A DNA stretch of 13,889 nucleotides from contig DIHE01000198.1 of assembly GCA_002420005.1 (NCBI GenBank), positions 1 to 13,889 of the forward strand, read 5' to 3'. How positions within the stretch are numbered: the stretch's first letter is position 1; the number at the start of each line of letters is the position of its first letter. Both the position numbers and the translations under genes were made by a program. Below, piece after piece: positions 7,311 through 13,833 of this stretch. The notes under the pieces are model-generated. The model was not told the origin of the DNA, made no database searches, and saw nothing but the letters and a program-made list of their open reading frames with translations. The stretch is from Holophagales bacterium UBA5704 (GTDB lineage: Bacteria; Acidobacteriota; Thermoanaerobaculia; Multivoradales; UBA5704).

Positions 7311-7755
7311 GGCGGGTTTCCTCGACGGTCCTCCAGGCGGCTTCGTCGAACGGGGGGAACCAGGTGTCTCCGGGGACTTCGGCGTCGATGCGGGTGAGGT
7401 ACATCCGGTCGGCGAAAGGTAGCGCGGCGCGGTAGACCTCGGTGCCGCCGGCGATGAGCACCTCGGTCTCACCGGCGCTCCGCGCCTTCTCCAGGGCCTC
7501 GTCGAGCGAGGCGACGGCCTCGACGCCCTCGGGGGCTCCCTCCGGTTGCCATCCGCCTTGGCGGGTCACGACGAGAATCCGCCGGCCGGGGAGCGGGGTG
7601 GCGAACGATTCCCAGGTGCGCCGGCCCATCACCAGGACGTGTCCCCGGGTCACGGACTGGAAATGCCGGAGGTCCTCCGGCAGATGCCAGGGAAGGCCGT
7701 TGTCGCGGCCGATCACCCCATTGCGTGCCACCGCTGCGATCAGTGAGATCTTCAT
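7252..7755 (-). CDS. folA: Dihydrofolate reductase
   Basis: A 167-residue cytoplasmic enzyme, close to the usual bacterial DHFR length. It reduces dihydrofolate to tetrahydrofolate with NADPH. Clear family motifs are MKISLIAAVARNGVIG (1-16), NGLPWHLPEDLRHF (19-32; Asp28 is the catalytic acid, equivalent to Asp27 of E. coli), GRRTWES (44-50) and IAGGTEVYRAALPFADRMYL (101-120), which holds the Gly-Gly cofactor motif. An in-frame ATG at 7776 would add seven residues, but the ATG at 7755 places the family's N-terminus exactly. No strong ribosome binding site is seen for either. It is the first gene of the five-gene minus-strand operon and starts 47 bases from the divergent adaptor gene. No thymidylate synthase, its frequent neighbour, is in the window. 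Confidence 0.97.
   Translation of the reverse strand: MKISLIAAVARNGVIGRDNGLPWHLPEDLRHFQSVTRGHVLVMGRRTWESFATPLPGRRILVVTRQGGWQPEGAPEGVEAVASLDEALEKARSAGETEVLIAGGTEVYRAALPFADRMYLTRIDAEVPGDTWFPPFDEAAWRTVEETRHEPDADHLFAFTRQTLDRR
7319..7323 (-). promoter_or_regulatory. Shine-Dalgarno for the GerMN gene, inside folA
   Basis: On the minus strand GAGGA (7323-7319) precedes ATG 7310 with an 8-base spacer. It decides the start, which makes the two reading frames overlap by 59 bases. Confidence 0.6.
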
Positions 7756-7802
7756 CCCGCAGCGTGACTGTAACATGGTCGAGATGGGGCGGCTGCCAGA
7801 GT
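7756..7802. promoter_or_regulatory. Short divergent promoter region between folA and the efflux operon
   Basis: Only 47 bases separate the two divergent starts, so promoters for both operons must lie here or inside the coding starts. TATGAT at 7802-7807 matches a -10 box in five of six positions but overlaps the first adaptor start codons. If it is real, translation would begin later, for example at ATG 7815. No convincing -35 box was found on either strand. Confidence 0.3.
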
Positions 7803-9014
7803 ATGATGAAGCACATGGTGCAGTCCCGCCTCCTGATTCCCTGCCTCCTTCTCCCTCTCGTTTTCGGTGCCTCCGGCTGTGCGGGACCTGCGGAGGGCGG
7901 CCGCGATGCGCCGGTGGAGCTGACCGTCCGGCGCGGGGATCTGCGCCCGCGGTGGCTGCTCACCGGAGAGCTGGCCGCTGCGCGGGCCGATGAGCTCAAG
8001 GTGCCGCAGACCCCTTCGTGGCAGGTGCAGGTGCGCTGGATGGCGCCGGACGGCACGGCGGTGCGCGCGGGGGAGCGCGTGGCGGAGCTGGACAATTCGG
8101 CGTTCACCGCGGAGCTGGACGGCAAACGGGCGAAGGTCACGGATACCAGGACCGAGCTGGCACGCCTGGAGGTCGAGGCACGGTCCTCCCTGGCCGAGAA
8201 GCAGTTCGCCGTCGAGCAGCGGCGCTCCGAGCTGGCGAAGGCCCGGCTCACCGCCGCGGTCCCCGAGGATCTGTTGTCGCTGCGCGAGCACCAGGACCGT
8301 GAGCTCGCGGTGCGCCGCGCCGAGGTGGAGCTGGCGAAGGCCGAAAAGGACCTCGCGGCTCAGCGGGAGGCGGGCGTCGCCGATCTGGAGGTGCAGCGGA
8401 TCAACCTGCAGCGCGCCGAGCGCGACCTGGCCCTCGCCGAGAGCGCGATCGACGCCCTCATCCTGCGGGCGCCGCGCGACGGCATCGTGATGGCCGCCCA
8501 CCATCCCTGGGAAGGGCGCAAGCTCCGTGAAGGGGACAACGTCTGGGTCGGAATGACGGTGGCCGTGCTCCCGGATCTCTCCTCGCTGCAAGTGGCCGCC
8601 TCGCTGTCCGACGTCGACGACGGCCGGGTGCGCCCGGGGATGGAGGCACGGGTGACCCTGGATGCGTTTCCGGGGCAGACCGTGCGGGGCCGCGTGGTGG
8701 ACGTTGCCGCGGTGGCCCAGGAAGCGCCGCGCCGGCCGCTTCTGCGCTCGTTTCCGGTGACGGTGCGCCTCGAACGGCTCGATCTCCAGCGGATGCGGCC
8801 CGGCCTGTCGGTGCGCGTCGAGGTGCTCGGCCCGCAGGTCCGCGGCGCCTTGCTGGCCCCGCGCGCGGGGCTCGACCTCTCCGGCCCCGTGCCGCGCGCC
8901 CGGCTCGCCGCGGGGGGAGTGCGCGATCTCCGCCTCGGCCCCTGTGACGCGAGCCTCTGTGTCGTCGAGCAGGGCCTGGAGGAGGGCGCGCACCTGCTGG
9001 GAGCCGCAGGTTGA
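7803..9014 (+). CDS. Lipoprotein HlyD/MacA-type periplasmic adaptor (first of three)
   Basis: A 403-residue membrane fusion protein. The signal sequence ends in a lipobox, FGASGC with Cys26. The order is typical of adaptors: first half of the lipoyl domain with WMAPDGTAVRAGERVAELD (69-97 region), a long coiled-coil hairpin (about 103-216, rich in Glu, Arg, Ala and Leu), the second lipoyl half with ILRAPRDGIVM (220-230) and GDNVWVGMTVAVLPDLSSL (244-262), a beta-barrel with GMEARVTLDAFPGQ (279-292), and a C-terminal domain with GLEEGAHLL (391-399). Such proteins bridge an inner-membrane transporter to an outer-membrane channel. Start codons at 7803, 7806 and 7815 are all in frame and none has a strong ribosome binding site. 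All keep the lipobox. The stop overlaps the next start as TTGA. C381 and C386 form a short cysteine loop unusual for the family. Confidence 0.9.
   Translation: MMKHMVQSRLLIPCLLLPLVFGASGCAGPAEGGRDAPVELTVRRGDLRPRWLLTGELAAARADELKVPQTPSWQVQVRWMAPDGTAVRAGERVAELDNSAFTAELDGKRAKVTDTRTELARLEVEARSSLAEKQFAVEQRRSELAKARLTAAVPEDLLSLREHQDRELAVRRAEVELAKAEKDLAAQREAGVADLEVQRINLQRAERDLALAESAIDALILRAPRDGIVMAAHHPWEGRKLREGDNVWVGMTVAVLPDLSSLQVAASLSDVDDGRVRPGMEARVTLDAFPGQTVRGRVVDVAAVAQEAPRRPLLRSFPVTVRLERLDLQRMRPGLSVRVEVLGPQVRGALLAPRAGLDLSGPVPRARLAAGGVRDLRLGPCDASLCVVEQGLEEGAHLLGAAG
8999..9003 (+). promoter_or_regulatory. Shine-Dalgarno fixing the TTG start of the double adaptor
   Basis: GGGAG lies 7 bases before TTG 9011. 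The TTG shares its last two bases with the preceding gene's TGA stop, so initiation is probably coupled to termination of the first adaptor. Confidence 0.6.
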
Positions 9015-11521
9015 AGCGCTTCTGGATCGTGGTCCTCGCGGCCGTGGGGCTGTCGGCGGCTCTCGGTCTGCGGTCCCTCGGCCCCAAGGAGGGCGACGGC
9101 CCTTGGGCGCGGGTGGAGCGCCAGGACCTGGTGGTCGGCGTCGAGGTCACCGGCACGCTGGGGGCCATCGAGAGCGTCGATCTGGGGCCGCCGCAGATCC
9201 AGGACGTGTGGGATTTCAAGATCTCCTTCCTGGCCCCCGAAGGGGCGGAGGTGCAGCCGGGGCAGCCGGTGCTGGGGTTCGACACCTCGGATCTGGAGAA
9301 CCGGCTGGTCGAGAAACAGGCCGAGCGCGACGCCGCCGAGAAGGAGCTGGAAAAGAAGCTCGTCGAGCTGAAGAGGCGCCGCGGCGAGGACGAGATGCGG
9401 CTCGCCGAGGCCGAGGCCAAGGCGCGCCGCGGCCGGCTGCGGGTCGATGTGCCTGCGGACCTGGTGACCGCGAAGGAGCTCGCCGGATCGCGGGAGGACC
9501 TCGCCCTGGCCGAGCGCGAGGCGGACTATCTGGCCCGCCGGCTCGCTCTCCAGGACGGGGAGGCGGGAGCCGAGATCGCGGCGCTGCGCAACCGGCGCGA
9601 CCGCGCCGCGGCCGGTGTGCGCGAAGCCGAGGCGGCGATCGCCCAGATGACCGTCAAGGCGCCGCGGGCCGGCACCGTCATCCTGCTCTCCGATGCGCGG
9701 CGGGACCGCGACAAGAAGAAGATCGGCGACCCGGTCTGGCGGGGCGAGAAGATCCTCCAGATTCCTGACCTGGGCCGCATGCGGGCCGACGGAGAGATCG
9801 ACGAGGCCGACGCCGGCCGGGTGGCGGCCGGGCAGCGGGTCACGCTGCGTCTCGACGCCCATCCGGATCTCCTGTTCACCGGCCGCGTGCAGGCGCTGCG
9901 CGGTGCCGTCCAGGCGCGCTCGCCGACCGATCCGGTCAAGGTCGTCGAGGTCGAGCTGTCGCTCGATCGAACCGATCCGCAACGGATGCGCCCGGGGATG
10001 CGCTTCCTCGGAACCGTCGAGCTGGAACGCGCGCCGCGCGCCCTGGTCCTCCCGGTCGCCGCGGTGCTCCACCGCCCGGAAGGCCCGGCCGTCCTGCTGC
10101 GCACCCGGTGGGGGACCCGCGAGGTACGGCCCCGCCTCGGCCGCCGCAATGAGCGGTGGGTCGAGGTCCTGGAGGGCCTGGCCGAAGGCGACGAGGTGGC
10201 GCTGCGCGATCCGCGCGGGGAGGGTCGGGGAGGGGGGGCCGGGGGAGCCCTCGCAGCCTTTGTCGGCCTCCCCTGTCTCCTGGCCGCCTGCCTCCTGGCC
10301 GCCTGCCGCTTGGCGAACGGTCCTGCCCAGGTGCCGGTGGTCCGGGTCGACAAGGGTGCCTTCGCGCTGCGCGTCGAAGCGCAGGGCACCTTGCAGGCGG
10401 TGCAGGCGACGCCGATCTCGGTGCCCCCCGGCGTCCCGGGTCCGTTCCGCATCGCCTGGCTGGCACCGGACGGCAGCCGCGTGCGGGCCGGCGAGGTGGT
10501 CATCCGCTTCGATGCGACCGAGATGGTCAAGGCGCTCGCCGATGCGCGCGACGACGGCGCCAGCTCGGCGCTCAAGATCGGCAAGCAGGAGGTGCAGGGG
10601 GAGGCGGAGATCGCCAAGCTGGACCGCGATGCCGGCCTCGCACGCGAGGAGCTGGAGGCGGCGCGGCAATTCGGCAAGAAGGATGAAACCCTCTACTCGC
10701 GCCACGAGATCATCGAGTCGGACATCGACCAGGACCTCGCCCGCAAGAAGGAGGAGCATGCCCGCGGCGCCCGCCGGACCCGCGAGACGCTCGATGCGAC
10801 CGAGCTGCAGATCCTCGCCATCGAGCGCCGCCGCGCCGAGCAGAAGCGGGCGCTGGCCGAGCAGGGGCTGCGCGCCCTGGAGGTCACCGCGCCGCATGAC
10901 GGAGTGCTCATCTTCCACCGCGATCACCGCGGCCAGACGCTGCGGGTGGGAGACTCGGTCTGGAACGGCCAACCGCTCGCCGAGATCCCGCAGCTCGACG
11001 CAATGGAGGCCGAGGTCTTCGTGCTGGAAGCCGATGCGGGGGACCTGGCACCGGGCAAGCGCGCGACGATCGTTCTCGACTCCCGCCCGGGCCTGCAATG
11101 GCCTGCCACCGTGCGGCGCGTCGATCCGATCGCAAAACCGCGGCTGCGCGGCTCGCCCGTCCAGTACTTCGCCGTGCTGCTCGACCTGGCGCAGACCGAT
11201 CCGCAGGTGATGAAACCCGGCCAGCGCGTGCGGGCGACGCTGGTCCTCGACGAGCGCCGGGACGTTCTCTCCCTGCCGCGCCAGGCGGTGTTCGACCAGG
11301 AGGGCAAGAAGATCGTCTACGTGCGCCGCGGCGGAAGCTTCGAGCCCGCGGAAGTGACGCTCGGTCCGGCGGGCTTGGGCCGGGTGGTCGTCGAAAAGGG
11401 CCTGGCCGCCGGCGACGAGGTGGCCCTGGTCGATCCCACCCGGGCCGACCGGCCGGCCGAGGAACCGGCGGGCACCCGGGAGGGTGGTGCCGCGGCGCCG
11501 GCTCCGGGAGGCCCGGCATGA
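9011..11521 (+). CDS. Tandem fusion of two periplasmic adaptors with an internal lipoprotein-like signal
   Basis: An 836-residue protein, twice the normal adaptor length. Module 1 (1 to about 398) starts with a signal anchor (MKRFWIVVLAAVGLSAALGL), then lipoyl FLAPEGAEVQPGQPVLGFD, a coiled coil (about 96-218), VKAPRAGTVILL, a beta-barrel, and GLAEGDEVAL. Module 2 (about 438-836) repeats the scheme: WLAPDGSRVRAGEVVIRFD, a coiled coil, VTAPHDGVLIFHRD, GDSVWNGQPLAEIPQL, and GLAAGDEVALVDP. Between them lies a Gly-rich stretch and a hydrophobic segment (413-432) with two LLAAC lipobox-like motifs (Cys427, Cys432), which looks like a buried lipoprotein signal peptide. No stop codon occurs at the junction in any of the three plus-strand frames, so one indel cannot have joined two separate genes there. 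An internal GTG at 10196 could start module 2 independently. The stop overlaps the permease start as ATGA. Confidence 0.85.
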   Translation: MKRFWIVVLAAVGLSAALGLRSLGPKEGDGPWARVERQDLVVGVEVTGTLGAIESVDLGPPQIQDVWDFKISFLAPEGAEVQPGQPVLGFDTSDLENRLVEKQAERDAAEKELEKKLVELKRRRGEDEMRLAEAEAKARRGRLRVDVPADLVTAKELAGSREDLALAEREADYLARRLALQDGEAGAEIAALRNRRDRAAAGVREAEAAIAQMTVKAPRAGTVILLSDARRDRDKKKIGDPVWRGEKILQIPDLGRMRADGEIDEADAGRVAAGQRVTLRLDAHPDLLFTGRVQALRGAVQARSPTDPVKVVEVELSLDRTDPQRMRPGMRFLGTVELERAPRALVLPVAAVLHRPEGPAVLLRTRWGTREVRPRLGRRNERWVEVLEGLAEGDEVALRDPRGEGRGGGAGGALAAFVGLPCLLAACLLAACRLANGPAQVPVVRVDKGAFALRVEAQGTLQAVQATPISVPPGVPGPFRIAWLAPDGSRVRAGEVVIRFDATEMVKALADARDDGASSALKIGKQEVQGEAEIAKLDRDAGLAREELEAARQFGKKDETLYSRHEIIESDIDQDLARKKEEHARGARRTRETLDATELQILAIERRRAEQKRALAEQGLRALEVTAPHDGVLIFHRDHRGQTLRVGDSVWNGQPLAEIPQLDAMEAEVFVLEADAGDLAPGKRATIVLDSRPGLQWPATVRRVDPIAKPRLRGSPVQYFAVLLDLAQTDPQVMKPGQRVRATLVLDERRDVLSLPRQAVFDQEGKKIVYVRRGGSFEPAEVTLGPAGLGRVVVEKGLAAGDEVALVDPTRADRPAEEPAGTREGGAAAPAPGGPA
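10185..10198 (+). promoter_or_regulatory. Candidate internal ribosome binding site and GTG start for the second adaptor module
   Basis: AAGG at 10185-10188 and an in-frame GTG at 10196-10198 (codon 396) are 7 bases apart. Initiation here would give a leader with basic residues, the hydrophobic segment and the LLAAC motifs, a complete lipoprotein signal peptide. This is a possibility only. The motif is weak and could be chance. Confidence 0.25.
10277..10306 (+). repeat. Perfect 15-bp tandem duplication encoding LLAAC twice
   Basis: CTCCTGGCCGCCTGC occurs at 10277-10291 and again, identically, at 10292-10306. Each copy encodes LLAAC, a lipobox. The duplication lies within the hydrophobic segment joining the two adaptor modules and lengthens it by five residues in frame. 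Confidence 0.9.
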
Positions 11522-12750
11522 ATCCGCGCGAAGCATTTCTCTCGGCCGCCGGCAACCTCGCGGCGCACAAGCTGCGGTCGGCGCTCACCATGCTCGGCAT
11601 GATCTTCGGCGTCGGTGCGGTGATCGCCATGCTGTCGATCGGCGCCGGGGCCGAGCAGCAGGCGCTGGGCACGATCGAACGGCTCGGCCTGCGCAACGTC
11701 CTGGTGCGGACCCGCGACCTGCCGGAGCAGGAGGCGAAGGAGGTCCGCCAGAAGTCCCTCGGTGTCTCGGCGCGCGATGCGGCGGCGATCGCGGACGCCG
11801 TGCCGGGTGTGGAGCTGGTGGCCCCGCGCCTCGCGATCGAGCCCTGGAAGGTCCTCTCGGCCGCCGGCAAGACCAAGGCGACCGTGCTCGGTGTCTCCGC
11901 GCGGCACGCCGAGCTGGCGCAGCTGCACGTGGCCGAAGGGCGTTTTCTCGATGCGCTCGACGAGCGGACCCATGCGCAGGTGGCGGTGATCGGCACGGGC
12001 GTCCGGCGCGACCTGTTCGGCTACGGCCCGGCGGTGGGCCAGGTCTTCAAGGTCAACGACGTCTGGCTGGAGGTGGTGGGCGTGCTCGCCGCGGCGGGGG
12101 AGGCGGCGACCTTCCAGGGCGTCTCGCTGGGCACCCCGGCGAGCGAGGTCTACATCCCGGTCACCACCGCCGAGCGCAAGTTCGACCGTCCCCCCCTGGA
12201 GGCGCCGCTCGACGAGATCGTCGTCCGCTTGAAGCCCGGCGTCGATCCCGGAGACACCGCGCGCGTCATCGACGAGCTGATGACCCGCCTCCACACCGGC
12301 GCCGACGACTACGAGATCGTCGTCCCCGAAGCGCTCCTCGCCGAGAGCCGGCGGACGCAGCGGCTGTTCAACGTGGTGATGGGCTGCATCGCCGGCATCT
12401 CGCTCCTGGTCGGCGGAATCGGCATCATGAACATCATGCTGGCGACGGTCCTCGAACGGACGCGGGAGATCGGCCTGCGCCGGGCGGTGGGAGCGCGCCG
12501 CGGCGACATCCGCTTCCAGTTCGTCGTCGAGTCCTTCGCCATCAGCTTGTTCGGCGGGCTGATGGGCATCGTCGTCGGCCTGGCGATCGCCCGCGGCGTC
12601 GCCCTCTACGCCGGCTGGGAGACGGTGGTCACCGGCACGGCCATCGTCCTCGCCACCGGCGTCGCCATGGCGGTCGGCCTCGCCTCCGGCATCTACCCGG
12701 CGACGCGCGCCGCGGCGCTCGATCCCATCGAAGCGCTGCGCTGGGAGTGA
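11518..12750 (+). CDS. MacB/FtsX-type ABC transporter permease
   Basis: A 410-residue inner-membrane protein with the type VII ABC (MacB/LolCE/FtsX) architecture. TM1 is at about 20-42 (TMLGMIFGVGAVIAMLSIGAG). A large periplasmic MacB core domain spans about 45-280, and TM2-TM4 lie near 283-309, 335-365 and 370-393. Family motifs include GGIGIMNIMLATVLERTREI (299-318), the cytoplasmic coupling segment GLRRAVGARRGDI (319-331), and the ending SGIYPATRAAALDPIEALR (390-408). In this family the permease works mechanically across the periplasm with a MacA-like adaptor and needs an ATPase. Unlike MacB itself there is no fused ATPase domain, and no separate one is visible. ATG 11518 overlaps the preceding TGA (ATGA) and has GGGAGG 6 bases upstream. 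It is the last gene of the operon. Confidence 0.92.
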   Translation: MNPREAFLSAAGNLAAHKLRSALTMLGMIFGVGAVIAMLSIGAGAEQQALGTIERLGLRNVLVRTRDLPEQEAKEVRQKSLGVSARDAAAIADAVPGVELVAPRLAIEPWKVLSAAGKTKATVLGVSARHAELAQLHVAEGRFLDALDERTHAQVAVIGTGVRRDLFGYGPAVGQVFKVNDVWLEVVGVLAAAGEAATFQGVSLGTPASEVYIPVTTAERKFDRPPLEAPLDEIVVRLKPGVDPGDTARVIDELMTRLHTGADDYEIVVPEALLAESRRTQRLFNVVMGCIAGISLLVGGIGIMNIMLATVLERTREIGLRRAVGARRGDIRFQFVVESFAISLFGGLMGIVVGLAIARGVALYAGWETVVTGTAIVLATGVAMAVGLASGIYPATRAAALDPIEALRWE

Positions 12751-13190
12751 CCCCAAAGACCTGGCTCTTGCGCCCCCTGGGAGCGCCGACGTCATTCTTC
12801 GTTACCGTCGGACCTGCCAGCGCCGCGGATGGCCCCGCTACAGGGCCGCTCCGGCCGCCCGGGGCATCAATTCCGGGTTCCGGGTGGTGTTGCTCCCATT
12901 CTCCTCTGAACCTTCGCCCGGCGATGAATCGCCGGGCTAGCAACGGCGCCCCGTGAACGGGGCTTGAAGCCGTCTTCAGACGGCGCTGCTGAAAGCCCGG
13001 GCATTTATGCCCGGCGCAGGGTGCGGTTCACCCTTGACTTGCGCCCGGCTCTCGCCTTACGCTTCCTTCGTCGTTCTTTCTCAGCAGCACCCGGGCGCCG
13101 GAGCGTATCCGTCCCCGGTCACCTCGAAGCGGGTCCGAGCGAGATTGCCGTCTCCCCCGGACCCTAGGCAACGCAAGGAGTCTGAATCCT
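12751..13190. other. 440-bp noncoding region after the efflux operon
   Basis: No convincing gene is seen. It holds a weak 5-bp stem GGCCC/GGGCC (12831-12835 with 12843-12847), the four-hairpin array (12916-13014, listed separately), and a 5-bp stem GGGTG/CACCC (13019-13023 with 13029-13033). A TTGACT at 13034-13039 resembles a -35 box, but the bases about 17 further on (TTACGC) are a poor -10 box. The promoter of the 176-residue gene probably lies in this stretch. No T-run terminator was found. Confidence 0.6.
12916..13014. repeat. Array of four stem-loops in two opposed pairs (REP/BIME-like)
   Basis: Four perfect GC-rich hairpins lie within 99 bases. Hairpin 1 (12916-12937) has a 9-bp stem GCCCGGCGA and loop TGAA. 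Hairpin 2 (12948-12963) has a 6-bp stem GCCCCG and loop TGAA. Hairpin 3 (12969-12984) has a 6-bp stem GCCGTC and loop TTCA, the complement of TGAA. Hairpin 4 (12997-13014) has a 7-8-bp stem CCGGGCA(T) and loop TTTA. The last two are thus in reverse orientation to the first two. The reverse complement of hairpin 4 strongly resembles hairpin 1, so the whole array is itself quasi-palindromic. This organisation is like REP/BIME elements, which are mobilised by TnpA-REP (RAYT) enzymes. No such enzyme is in the window. The hairpins may also act as a transcription or mRNA-decay barrier. Confidence 0.75.
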
Positions 13191-13721
13191 ATGCGCACCC
13201 GTCGTGATGGTAGCACCCCTGTCCCCCCGTCTCCCTCTTCGTCCCCGGCGTCTTCGCCGGCCCAAGCGTTCACCCCGGAGTATCTGGCGCTGCTCGCGCA
13301 GCGCGACGAGCCGTTGACCGGCGCGGAGGCGGATGCCGCGGGTCCCTGGCATCTGGAGCCGCACGCGCAAGGCTGGGCCGTGTTGCGCCAGGGCGAGAGC
13401 CTGGAGCGCGGCAGCCGGCCGCAAGCGGTCTTCGCGCGCAAGGATGCGGCGCGGCTGGCCGCCTCGGTCCTCCCCGGCACCGGCCGGCGCCTGCGGTACA
13501 CGCTCGGCACGGAGGCGGACAGCTTCTGGGGCTATCCGGTGCTGGACGACAACCGGGTGGTGGGGCACGTTCAGTTCTTCGATGAGACCTTCCTGGCCGC
13601 CTTGAACGTGGTGGACGCGCTGGTCTCGCTGCCCGCCGACCTCGCCTGGGTGCTCGACGCGGCCGGTGGTCTCGCGCTGGACCACGCCGGCAAGATCGCC
13701 GCCGAGCGGGCGGCGGGGTAG
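13191..13721 (+). CDS. Unrecognised 176-residue protein
   Basis: An ATG start with AAGGAG 10 bases upstream gives 176 residues. The first 27 are Ser/Pro-rich and probably disordered. The rest looks folded: PEYLALLAQRDEPLTGAEAD (29-48), GPWHLEPHAQGWAVLRQGES (51-70), AVFARKDAARLAASVLPGTG (79-98), FWGYPVLDDNRVVGHVQFFD (112-131), then helices through ALNVVDALVSLPADLAWVLD to GGLALDHAGKIAAERAAG. No signal peptide, membrane segment or catalytic motif is evident, so it is probably cytoplasmic. The hairpin array separates it from the efflux operon, so it is probably transcribed on its own. Coding status rests on the ribosome binding site, a GC-rich third position and sensible composition. I do not recognise the family. 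Confidence 0.7.
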   Translation: MRTRRDGSTPVPPSPSSSPASSPAQAFTPEYLALLAQRDEPLTGAEADAAGPWHLEPHAQGWAVLRQGESLERGSRPQAVFARKDAARLAASVLPGTGRRLRYTLGTEADSFWGYPVLDDNRVVGHVQFFDETFLAALNVVDALVSLPADLAWVLDAAGGLALDHAGKIAAERAAG

Positions 13722-13723
13722 GG

Positions 13724-13741
13724 CCCCGCCCCGGCGCGGGG
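13724..13741 (+). terminator. GC-rich stem-loop right after the 176-residue gene
   Basis: CCCCGC (13724-13729) pairs with GCGGGG (13736-13741) around a 6-base loop, two bases after the stop codon. There is no T-run, so it is at best a weak or factor-assisted terminator. Confidence 0.35.
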
Positions 13742-13793
13742 GACCTGCTCCGGGGCACACGCTCACGTCGCAGTCTTGGACCTCACCCCCTGA

Positions 13794-13833
13794 CCCCCTC
13801 TCCCATCGCCCCCCCGCCGACCGGGAGAGGGGG
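13794..13833. repeat. 11-bp perfect inverted repeat in the right-hand tail
   Basis: CCCCCTCTCCC (13794-13804) is the exact reverse complement of GGGAGAGGGGG (13823-13833), separated by 18 bases. It is strand-asymmetric (pyrimidine/purine) and has no T-run. It could be a terminator-like or dispersed intergenic repeat. The rest of the tail (13742-13889) holds nothing else I can support. Confidence 0.6.

Noticed and set aside
10226..10246. G-rich tract in the fusion joint as a frameshift that joined two genes
   Set aside because: All three plus-strand frames remain open well past this point, so a single indel would not create a stop. A sequencing error cannot be excluded, but it does not simply explain the fusion.
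8360..11536. A 1058-codon open frame antisense to the adaptor genes
   Set aside because: Composition is shadow-like (Arg, Gly, Leu, His-rich repeats without hydrophobic core pattern) and the plus strand carries clear adaptor motifs throughout.
12975..12984. Exact 10-base match to the Neisseria DNA uptake core (GCCGTCTGAA) on the minus strand
   Set aside because: It is one arm and loop of hairpin 3. The GC content and gene content do not fit Neisseriaceae, and it occurs once in 13.9 kb, so it is taken as coincidence.
12964..13167. A 67-codon plus-strand open frame starting in the hairpin array
   Set aside because: Its start is a TTG between hairpins 2 and 3, it reads through inverted repeats, and it has no ribosome binding site or family resemblance.
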